A DNA stretch of 64,000 nucleotides. Origin: Nocardiopsis_B mangrovi. Lineage in GTDB: Bacteria > Actinomycetota > Actinomycetes > Streptosporangiales > Streptosporangiaceae. The position numbers and the translations under genes were made by a program. The stretch is from the NCBI RefSeq assembly GCF_042653925.1, contig NZ_JBHSFQ010000012.1:62001-126000 (forward strand). Direction: 5' to 3'. Positions within the stretch are counted from its first letter, which is position 1, and the number at the start of each line of letters is the position of its first letter. The notes under the pieces were generated by a model. It did no database searches, was not told the origin of the DNA, and was given only the letters and a program-made list of their open reading frames with translations. Below, piece by piece: positions 51,323 through 58,294 of the stretch.

Positions 51323-52819
51323 TCACGCCGGCAGCCCGAGCCTGCGGTAGCGGTCGTAGCGGCGGGCGAACCGCTCCCGCGGGTCCTGGTTCAGCAACGA
51401 CGTGAGCTCGTGGCGCAGGACCGCGCCCGCCCGGGCGCAGAACGCCTCCGGCTCGTCGGCGGCGTCGTCGTGCTCGGCGATGATGCGGTCGACGATGCCG
51501 TTGTCGCGGAGCTCGACCGAGCGCACGCCCTGGCCGTCGGCCAGCTCCGGCGCGCGGTCCACGGTGCGGTGCACGATGGCGCTGGCGCCCTCGGGCGGCA
51601 GAGGGGACAGCCAGGCGTGCTGGGCGCTGAGGACCCGGTCGGCGGGGACCAGGGCCAGCGCGCCGCCACCGGTGCCCTGGCCCAGGAGCAGGGCGACGGT
51701 GGGCACCTCCAGGGTGACGAGCTCGGTGAGGCAGCGGGCGATCTGGCCGGCCATCCCCCGCTCCTCGGCGTCCTTGGACAGGGCGGCGCCGGGGGTGTCG
51801 ATGACGGTGACCAGCGGCAGGTCGAGGTCGCGCGCCATGCGCATGCCGCGGCGGGCCTCGCGCAGCGCGGCCGGGCCCAAGGGGTGCTCGGTGGTCTGGC
51901 GGGCGCGGTCCTGGCCCAGCAGCACGCACGGGGCGCCGCCGAAGCGGGCCAGGGCCAGGAGGAGGCCGGGGTCCAGGTCTCCGTCGCCGGTGCCGTTGAG
52001 GGGGACGACGTCGGTGGCCGCGTACCACAGCAGCCGGCGCACACCGGGGCGGTCGCCGCGGCGGGAGCGCGTGATGGACTCCCACGCGGGGACGTCGCCG
52101 ACGGGCTCGTCGCCGGGGTCGGGGGCATCGGGAACGCCCTCCGAGCGGGCGAGCAGGACGTTGAGCGCGCGGTGGGCGATGGCGGGGACGTCCTCGGGGG
52201 CGAGGACGGCGTCGACGAGCCCGTTGCGGTAGAGGTTCTCGGCCCGCTGGACGCCTTCGGGGAACTCCTTGCCGTAGAGGGCCTCGTAGACGCGGGGGCC
52301 GAGGAACCCGATGAGGGCGCCGGGCTCGGCCACGGTCACGTGGCCCTGCGATCCCCAGGAGGCCAGGACCCCGCCGGTGGTGGGGTGGCGCAGGTAGACG
52401 AGGTAGGGCAGGCCGGCCGCCTTGTGCCGGGCGATCGCGGCGGAGATCTTGACCATGGCGAGGAAGGCGAGGGTGCCCTCCTGCATCCGGGTGCCGCCGG
52501 AGGCGGGGGCGGCCAGGAGGGGGAGGCGTTCGGCGGTGGCGCGCTCGACGGCCTCGACCAGGCGTTCGGCGGCGGCGACGCCGATGGATCCGGCGAGGAA
52601 GGTGAACTCGCAGGCGACGACGGCGACGCGGCGCCCGCGCAGGAGGCCCTCGCCGGTGATGACGGCCTCGTCGCAGCCGCTGCGCTCGCGGGCGGCGTCG
52701 AGGTCGGCGGCGTAGGAGGGGTCGGGGTGTACGTCGATCGGCGGGGTGTCCCAGGACACGAACGTGCCGGCGTCGAGTGTGCGGTCGAGCAGCTCGTGCG
52801 CTGTGCGGCGATCGCCCAT
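51323..52819 (-). CDS. Fused AccD/AccA-like acyl-CoA carboxyltransferase (or malonyl-CoA decarboxylase-type) protein
   Basis: This 498-aa protein joins an AccD-like half (VACEFTFLAGSIG, SGGTRMQEGTLAFLAMVKIS, AEPGALIGFLGPRVYEALYG) to an AccA-like half (VTVIDTPGAALSKDAEERGMAGQIARCLTEL, GQGTGGGALALVPADRVL, LSPLPPEGASAI). Both oxyanion-hole Gly-Gly pairs are present. The AccD zinc ribbon is absent. The same fold is used by MdcD/MdcE of malonate decarboxylase. No biotin carrier or carboxylase gene is nearby. With MatC and a CoA-transferase, malonyl-CoA decarboxylation is plausible. The ATG at 52819 has GAGGGGGAA upstream. Confidence 0.85.
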   Translation of the reverse strand: MGDRRTAHELLDRTLDAGTFVSWDTPPIDVHPDPSYAADLDAARERSGCDEAVITGEGLLRGRRVAVVACEFTFLAGSIGVAAAERLVEAVERATAERLPLLAAPASGGTRMQEGTLAFLAMVKISAAIARHKAAGLPYLVYLRHPTTGGVLASWGSQGHVTVAEPGALIGFLGPRVYEALYGKEFPEGVQRAENLYRNGLVDAVLAPEDVPAIAHRALNVLLARSEGVPDAPDPGDEPVGDVPAWESITRSRRGDRPGVRRLLWYAATDVVPLNGTGDGDLDPGLLLALARFGGAPCVLLGQDRARQTTEHPLGPAALREARRGMRMARDLDLPLVTVIDTPGAALSKDAEERGMAGQIARCLTELVTLEVPTVALLLGQGTGGGALALVPADRVLSAQHAWLSPLPPEGASAIVHRTVDRAPELADGQGVRSVELRDNGIVDRIIAEHDDAADEPEAFCARAGAVLRHELTSLLNQDPRERFARRYDRYRRLGLPA

Positions 52820-52871
52820 CGGCTTCCCCCTCGGAGACGGTCCCTGCTTACACACGGGACCAAAGTGGCTT

Positions 52872-52886
52872 ATTGGACTAGCCAAT
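52872..52886 (-). promoter_or_regulatory. Shared operator upstream of the carboxyltransferase gene
   Basis: On the minus strand the sequence reads ATTGGCTAGTCCAAT, with ATTGG/CCAAT symmetry. Thirteen of 15 bases match the site upstream of matC (54361-54375). It lies 53 bp before the ATG and suggests a second promoter within the cluster under the same regulator. Confidence 0.6.
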
Positions 52887-52960
52887 TCAGCTTAGACGGC
52901 CCGCGGGGGCGCCGCGAGCGGCGCCCCCTTGTCCACGGGCCGGTGCCTGCGCGACCGGCG

Positions 52961-54280
52961 CTACATCCAGCCGGGCAGCACCATGACGCCCCACGCCACG
53001 AGCGGGCCGAGGAGGACCACCAGGCCGCTGTAGATGAGGATGTGCCGGTAGAAGCGGTCGGGGTCGACCCCCTTGGCGTTGGCCAGCACCAGCGCCCCGT
53101 TGGTGGAGAACGGGCTGACGTCGACGATGGTCGAGGACACCGCCAGCGCGGCGATCAGGCCCACGGCCCCGATCTCGCCCTGGAGCAGGAAGGGCACGGC
53201 CAGCGGGATGGTGACGCCCAGGATGGCGGTCGAGGACGCGAACGCCGAGACGACGCCGCCGATGTAGCACAGCAGCACGGCCACCAGCAGCGGCGCGCCG
53301 AGGCCGGACACGCTGTTGCCCACGTACTCGATGGTCCCGGCCTCCTCCATCACGCCGACGAAGGTCAGCACGCCGGTGATCAGCAGCACGGTGCCCCAGC
53401 TGATCTTGCCGACGGCGCCCTTCTGCGACTTGGGGAACAGGACGGCGAGGGCCACGGCGACGCTGATCGCGACGAACCCGACGTCCAGCTTGAAGCCCAG
53501 GGCGAGCACGCCCAGGACGAGCAGGCCGATGAGGGTCGCGATCTGCTCCAGCCGGATGCCGCCCGAGGCCTCGGTGCCGGCGGGGCCGGCGGAGCCGGAA
53601 CCGCCCGAGGCGGTGGCGCCGCCCGACGCGCCGTCACCCCCCGCCGCGACCTTTTCGAAGTCGCGGATGTGCACCCCGAAGAGCCGGTGCCCGCCCAGGG
53701 CGAAGAACAGCACGATGGCGATGCCGAGGTTGAAGAAGAGGCTGGCCAGGAAGAGGGCGATCGGGTTCGACGGAAGGTCGGTCCCGGCCACGATGCCGTT
53801 GACCGTTCCGCCGTAGACGCTGATCGGCGAGAACCCGCCGGCCTGTGCCCCGTGGACCACCAGCATGCCCATGAGCAGCGCGTTGATCCGGTAGGTGGCC
53901 GCGAAGCCGAGGGCGATGGGGGCGATGATGGCGACGGCGGCGGGACCGAGGGCGCCCATGGCGGTGAGGACCGCGGTGACGCCGAACATCACCCACGGGA
54001 TCGCGGCCACCCACCCGCCGACACCCTTGACCGCCCATCGGACCAGGAGGTCCACGGTGCCGTTGGCCTGCGCTATCGCGAACAGGTAGGTGATGCCGAC
54101 CAGGATCAGGAACAGGTCGGCAGGGAAGCCGCCGAGGATGGTCTCGGTGTCCATGCCCAGGACGAACGTTCCCACGAGGAACGCCGCCACGAAGGCGATG
54201 GCGCCCATGTTCACGGGCAGCAGCGTGGCGACGACGAACATCGCCGCCAGTACGAGGATCGTGATGATTTCTGGAGGCAT
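52961..54280 (-). CDS. matC: MatC/SLC13-type malonate (dicarboxylate) transporter
   Basis: This 439-aa permease has about 12 hydrophobic segments. The N-terminal region (LLPVNMGAIAFVAAFLVGTFVLG, ETILGGFPADLFLILVGITYLFAIAQANGTVD) matches the MatC N-terminal family, followed by INALLMGMLVVHGAQAGGFSPISVYG and a C-terminal SAFASSTAILGVTIPLAVPF...VDVSPFSTNGAL. A Gly/Ser/Ala linker marks the central cytoplasmic loop. I prefer ATG 54280 (GGGA 9 nt upstream); an in-frame TTG at 54325 is possible. It imports malonate or a similar dicarboxylate. Confidence 0.85.
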   Translation of the reverse strand: MPPEIITILVLAAMFVVATLLPVNMGAIAFVAAFLVGTFVLGMDTETILGGFPADLFLILVGITYLFAIAQANGTVDLLVRWAVKGVGGWVAAIPWVMFGVTAVLTAMGALGPAAVAIIAPIALGFAATYRINALLMGMLVVHGAQAGGFSPISVYGGTVNGIVAGTDLPSNPIALFLASLFFNLGIAIVLFFALGGHRLFGVHIRDFEKVAAGGDGASGGATASGGSGSAGPAGTEASGGIRLEQIATLIGLLVLGVLALGFKLDVGFVAISVAVALAVLFPKSQKGAVGKISWGTVLLITGVLTFVGVMEEAGTIEYVGNSVSGLGAPLLVAVLLCYIGGVVSAFASSTAILGVTIPLAVPFLLQGEIGAVGLIAALAVSSTIVDVSPFSTNGALVLANAKGVDPDRFYRHILIYSGLVVLLGPLVAWGVMVLPGWM

Positions 54281-54360
54281 GGCAGACAGGTCCCAGCCGT
54301 TCGAAATGGGGATGTAGTAGGGCAATCAGGTCAATCGCTGTGAACCAGCTCATAAGGAAC

Positions 54361-54398
54361 AGTGGCCTAGCCAATATGCCAGGCCCCTTGCTTGTCAA
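54361..54398 (-). promoter_or_regulatory. matC promoter with shared operator
   Basis: On the minus strand a perfect TTGACA -35 box (54398-54393) is followed by ATTGGCTAGGCCACT (54375-54361) lying over the expected -10 region. The latter matches 13 of 15 bases at 52886-52872, so a repressor bound there would block polymerase. Confidence 0.6.
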
Positions 54399-54561
54399 GT
54401 ACCGATCATGCCCTGTACCTGCGGTGAGACCAGATCGCGACCCACCCTCACCCCGTCCCACATCGCCCCGTCCCGCCCAGACCCCCGGCGGGACGGGCAC
54501 TCACCCCCGGAAACCGGCGGCCCGCCCGGGCCCGTCCGGACCCGCCATCCCCCGGTGCACA

Positions 54562-54601
54562 GCAGTCGGCCCCCGGACCGTATGGTCCGGGGGCCGACTG
54601 C
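54562..54601 (-). terminator. Perfect 18-bp hairpin after the XRE-DUF397 pair
   Basis: 54562-54579 and 54584-54601 are exact complements with a GTAT loop. The hairpin lies 8 bp beyond the DUF397 stop. Confidence 0.8.
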
Positions 54602-54609
54602 CGAGAGTG

Positions 54610-54786
54610 CTACAGCCGGTCGAGTCCGGCGACCAGCGCGACCCACTCAGCGGCGGGGACCGCGAGCATGACCCCATGCCGGTTCTGGGTATCCCGAATC
54701 CGGGTGACCGATCCTTCTGCGACCTCGACGCAGTTGGCCATCGATTCACTGAAGCTCGACTTGTGCCACGCATCATGCTGCGTCAT
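54610..54786 (-). CDS. DUF397 protein
   Basis: This 58-aa protein has the DUF397 pattern WHKSSFSESMANCVEVAEG, IRDTQNRHGVMLAVPAAEWVALVAG. The ATG at 54786 overlaps the upstream XRE gene by 14 bp, so it is translationally coupled. DUF397 proteins pair with XRE/DUF5753 regulators across actinomycetes (e.g. near WhiJ/BldB-like systems) and may act as their small antagonist or partner. Confidence 0.92.
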   Translation of the reverse strand: MTQHDAWHKSSFSESMANCVEVAEGSVTRIRDTQNRHGVMLAVPAAEWVALVAGLDRL

Positions 54787-55543
54787 TGATGATCTCCTGA
54801 ATCCTGCTGCGGGAGTCGGCCGGATTGAGTGCCCAGTTGGCAATCGTAGTAATCGCCGACGAATACCGCATCACCTCGGGAGCGTGGTCGATGAGCGCGA
54901 CCCCCGACCCATGCTCTGCGAGGGCGACCGGCAGCCGATCGTGGAACGACAGCACGCGCACCGGTCCGATCGCCGGCATCATGTAGCCGTCCGGCACGAT
55001 CTGCACGGATATCCGATGACTGACCTCCAATAGGTGCGGAAGAGCACACGAAGCCGCACGCGCGGCAACCCGCAATACGAGATCCGGGACCGCGACCGAG
55101 ATGATGGGACCATCAATCCGGAGCAGGTGTTCAGTCCGCTCACGGCGCTCTTTCACCATGGACGCGATGCGCTCGTCACTCAAAGCCGGGAACCCTACTC
55201 GGAAAATCGCCTCGCTGTACCCAGCCGACTGGGCCACAGCGGGGAGCAGACCCGGATGGCTGCATCGGACCTCGGCCGCCATCGCGTCGAGGTCGCTGAC
55301 CCGGCGCAGCCATTCCGGCTGAGCGGCCCGGCGTTTGTCCTCCATCCACCGGCGGGTGAGCATGCCACCCGCGCCCAGTGCTTCGTCGAGCTTGTCCACC
55401 GTCTCCTTCGTCTTCGGTGTCCTGCGGCCCGTGCAGAAGGCGGAGATCTGGGCTCGGCTCCATCCGGTCGCGTTGGCGAGCTGCCCCTGGTTCACGCTCG
55501 CCATCTCCAACTGGTGGCGGAGCGCTGCCGCGAAATCGTTCAT
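54773..55543 (-). CDS. XRE-family regulator with DUF5753 effector domain
   Basis: This 256-aa protein has an N-terminal helix-turn-helix (AALRHQLEMASVNQGQLANATGWSRAQISAFCTGRRTPK) and a C-terminal DUF5753-like domain, including CSHPGLLPAVAQSAGYSEAIFRVGFP and VSHRISVQIVPDGYMMPAIGPVRVLSFHD. It forms the common actinomycete pair with the overlapping DUF397 gene, likely a developmental or stress switch. Base use is less GC-biased than in its neighbours, which hints at a different history. Confidence 0.9.
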   Translation of the reverse strand: MNDFAAALRHQLEMASVNQGQLANATGWSRAQISAFCTGRRTPKTKETVDKLDEALGAGGMLTRRWMEDKRRAAQPEWLRRVSDLDAMAAEVRCSHPGLLPAVAQSAGYSEAIFRVGFPALSDERIASMVKERRERTEHLLRIDGPIISVAVPDLVLRVAARAASCALPHLLEVSHRISVQIVPDGYMMPAIGPVRVLSFHDRLPVALAEHGSGVALIDHAPEVMRYSSAITTIANWALNPADSRSRIQEIINDAA

Positions 55544-55827
55544 GCGACCAGGCTGATACGGCTTCTGACGCCCTGTCTCAAGAACCGCCTAAGGCGATGA
55601 GAACGTGTCCTTCGGGCCAGGTAGGAACGTGTATCGCACGGGAGCAGGTGCGGGCCCCGTTGCGAGCGACCGTGGACGCGCGCCGCCCGAGTCACTCGAA
55701 CCGAGTCAGGACCACGTTCGCCGGTGCCGCGTCGCGAGAGGCGTGACGCAGCGGGGAAGGACGGTCGGTCGGCCCCTCCCACGTGCGCGAACGCGCGCGG
55801 GTCCGGCTCCCGCTGCCCCCTGGGGGC

Positions 55828-56511
55828 CTACTCGGAGTCGGGCTCGGGCTCCGCCGCCGACGGACGGGGTCCGTCGGGCACCGGCGGGACACCCGGCAGG
55901 GGGCTGGGGCGGTCGGTGCGCAGGCCGTCCAGGACGATCTGGAGGTTGCGGTCCCACTGCCCCCGGTCCGAGCGCATGCCCAGGGTGCGTTCGACGGTCG
56001 CCACGGCCGCCAGCATGAACGGCAGGTCCTCCCAGGCGATATCGGCGCGCATGGCGCCCGCCTCCTGGGCGCGCTCCACCAGCTTGCGCATCCGGATCCG
56101 CAGTTCGGCGAAGGGCCGTTCGAGCAGCAGCGCGCAGTCGCCGCCGAGTGCGTCGTTGATGCCGCAGCTCTCGGTGCGCAGCCGGACGTAGTCCGTGGCG
56201 AACCCGCAGAACGCCGTCCAGGGGTCGGGGTGCTCCAGCGCGCGGTCGGCCTTGTCGACCAGCTCACCCAGGACCTCGCTGAGCACCGCCTCCAGCAGCA
56301 CCTCGCGGGAGGGGACGCGGCGGTAGAAGGTCCCCACCCCCACACCGGCCCGGCGGGCGATCTCGTGGGCGGTGACGTCGACGCCGACCTCGGCGACGGC
56401 CACCCGCGCCGCGGCCACCAGCCGTTCGACGTTGCGCTGCGCATCCAGTCGCGGCCTGCGTCCCGACTCATCTGCCAGCAACCGTTGAACGGCGGTCTGC
56501 GTGACGCTCAT
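55828..56511 (-). CDS. TetR-family transcriptional regulator
   Basis: This 227-aa regulator has a TetR helix-turn-helix (RLVAAARVAVAEVGVDVTAHEIARRAGVGVGTFYRRVPSREVLLEAVL) and an all-helical ligand domain. The ATG at 56511 gives the natural N-terminus MSVTQTAVQRLL; the longer frame covers the divergent GNAT gene. The tail is Pro/Asp/Glu-rich. It is divergent from the GNAT gene with 153 bp between, which is its most likely target besides itself. Confidence 0.92.
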   Translation of the reverse strand: MSVTQTAVQRLLADESGRRPRLDAQRNVERLVAAARVAVAEVGVDVTAHEIARRAGVGVGTFYRRVPSREVLLEAVLSEVLGELVDKADRALEHPDPWTAFCGFATDYVRLRTESCGINDALGGDCALLLERPFAELRIRMRKLVERAQEAGAMRADIAWEDLPFMLAAVATVERTLGMRSDRGQWDRNLQIVLDGLRTDRPSPLPGVPPVPDGPRPSAAEPEPDSE

Positions 56512-56664
56512 GCGCGGGATTCTACAGCCGCGACGTTTCCGCGCCCGGTGACGATGCCCACGTTGCAACGGGTGAGCACGGGTGGCACACCCCGCTGTCC
56601 GCTCCTCGACACCCGTGCCGCCCCGGGGCAGCATGGGTCCGCGACCCCGCCTTGAGGAGGAGCG

Positions 56665-57249
56665 ATGACGATCCACACCGCGACCGAGCGCATGCTGCTG
56701 CGCCGCTTCACGCCCGACGACCTCGGCCTGCTCGTGGAACTGGACTCCGACCCGCTCGTCATGCACCACATCAACGGCGGGTTCCCGACCCCGCCCGAGG
56801 TGGTCCGCGACAAGGTGCTACCGCGGATCCTGGGCTACTACGAGCGCTACGAGCGGCTGGGCTTCTGGGCGGCCGTCGACCCGGCGCGCGCGGAGTTCCT
56901 GGGCTGGTTCCACTTCCGTCCGCCCACGACCGCCCCGCCCGGCGCCACCGGCACCGCCGAACTCGGCTACCGCCTGCGCCGCGCGGCGTGGGGCCGGGGC
57001 TATGCCGCCGAAGGGGCACGCGCGCTGATCCGCACCGGCTTCACCGACCCCGGTCTGCACCGCGTCACGGCGATCACCCGGGCCACCCACTCAGCCTCCC
57101 GCCGGGTCATGGAGAAGTCCGGGCTGTCCTTCCGCCGTGTCGCCCCCGATTCCGGGGGCGACATCGTGGAGTACGCACTCGACCGCACCGCCTGGGCGCG
57201 GAGGGTCGACGGGCACGGCGCCCGTGACACGCCCGCCACCGGGCCGTAA
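56665..57249 (+). CDS. GNAT-family N-acetyltransferase
   Basis: This 194-aa acetyltransferase (Acetyltransf_3 group) has TERMLLRRFTPDDLGLLVELDSDP, the acetyl-CoA loop LGYRLRRAAWGRGYAAEGARALI and ATHSASRRVMEKSGLSFRR. GGAGG precedes the ATG. It probably modifies a small amine or a ribosomal-protein N-terminus, and is perhaps regulated by the divergent TetR protein. Confidence 0.9.
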   Translation: MTIHTATERMLLRRFTPDDLGLLVELDSDPLVMHHINGGFPTPPEVVRDKVLPRILGYYERYERLGFWAAVDPARAEFLGWFHFRPPTTAPPGATGTAELGYRLRRAAWGRGYAAEGARALIRTGFTDPGLHRVTAITRATHSASRRVMEKSGLSFRRVAPDSGGDIVEYALDRTAWARRVDGHGARDTPATGP

Positions 57250-57567
57250 GGCGGCGCCGGCGGTGCGGAGCCGCTCGACCCCGCACCGCCGGCGCGAAGG
57301 GGATCCGGAGCGCGCTGCTGCGGCCATCGAAGGCCGTGGCCGGCGACCGCAGAGCCACCTTTATGACGTAGATCATATTTGCTCTTCTCTTCCGCGCCAC
57401 CCCTCCGGCAGGGAGGCAGGCGGGCCGTGCCGATCGGCGCGGGCCGGGCACGAAGGACCGCACACCCCACCGCCGGAGCGGGCGCGGGGCGGCTGCGGCC
57501 GGTGGCCTGTCCAGTGGGAGGGCTAATCTGTGTAGACGACATCGCGTCCGCGAAGGAGCCCACGCGC
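57250..57567. other. Intergenic region with terminator and GntR upstream sequence
   Basis: About 318 bp without a gene. A terminator lies at 57254-57295. A small AT-rich patch contains TATGA/TCATA (57362-57366 with 57373-57377), and a TAATCT hexamer (57524-57529) may be the GntR -10 box. Confidence 0.5.
57254..57295 (+). terminator. GNAT gene terminator, perfect 15-bp stem
   Basis: 57254-57268 pairs exactly with 57281-57295 around a 12-nt loop, 5 bp after the GNAT stop codon. Confidence 0.75.
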
Positions 57568-58275
57568 GTGCCACCCCAGTCCCGCCCCCGCCCCATCGTC
57601 CGGCCCCGCCTGTACGAGCAGCTGGTCGAGCGGCTCTGCGAATACATGCGCGACGCCGGGCTGCGGCCCGGCGACCGCCTCCCACCCGAACGCGAACTCG
57701 CCGCGTCGTTGCAGGTCAGCCGGGTGTCGGTGAGTCAGGCCCTGGTCGCCCTCGAGGTACAGGGCATCATCGAGGTCCGGCACGGTGACGGCGCGATCAT
57801 CCGCCGCACCGTCACCGAGGACCGCGTCCTCGCACTGCTGCGCGACCGCGACAACCGCCGGGCCGAGATCATCGAGGCGCGCCAGGCGCTGGAGGTCAAG
57901 CTCGCCGAACTCGCGGCCGAGCGCCGCACCGCCGCCGACCTCGCCGCGATCGACGACGCGCTGGAGCTGATGCGCGGGGAGGTCGCCCGCGGCGAGCGCG
58001 GGGTCGCCGGCGACGAACGCTTCCACGCCGCCATCACCCACGCGGCGCGCTCCCGCCTGCTGGAGCGGATGATGGCCGAGATCTCCTCGATGATCATGGA
58101 GACCCGGGTGGAGTCGCTGTCCCAGCCGGAGCGGCCGTCTGCGTCGCTGGCCGGCCACGAGCGCATCGCCGAGGCCATCCGCGCGGGCGACCCCCAGGAC
58201 GCCGCCGACGCCATGCGCGCCCATCTCGCGCTCGTCTCCAGCGTCCCCACGCTCCCGGGCGCCACCGCGCCCTGA
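57568..58275 (+). CDS. GntR-family (FadR/FCD-type) regulator
   Basis: This 235-aa regulator has the GntR winged helix (LYEQLVERLCEYMRDAGLRPGDRLPPERELAASLQVSRVSVSQALVALEVQGIIEVRHGDGAII) and an FCD helical effector domain with EARQALEVKLAEL, DERFHAAITHAA and HERIAEAIRAGD. The start is GTG 57568 with GAAGGAG upstream. It is convergent with the aldehyde oxidoreductase operon. FCD-type GntR proteins often govern organic-acid genes, so it is a candidate regulator of the malonate cluster, but no target is proven. Confidence 0.92.
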   Translation: MPPQSRPRPIVRPRLYEQLVERLCEYMRDAGLRPGDRLPPERELAASLQVSRVSVSQALVALEVQGIIEVRHGDGAIIRRTVTEDRVLALLRDRDNRRAEIIEARQALEVKLAELAAERRTAADLAAIDDALELMRGEVARGERGVAGDERFHAAITHAARSRLLERMMAEISSMIMETRVESLSQPERPSASLAGHERIAEAIRAGDPQDAADAMRAHLALVSSVPTLPGATAP

Positions 58276-58294
58276 CCCCGGGCCTCATCGGGCC

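Larger units (their letters stand above)
54281..54609. other. Intergenic region between matC and DUF397 genes
   Basis: About 330 bp without a gene. Contains the matC promoter and operator on the left and the DUF397 terminator on the right. Confidence 0.6.
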
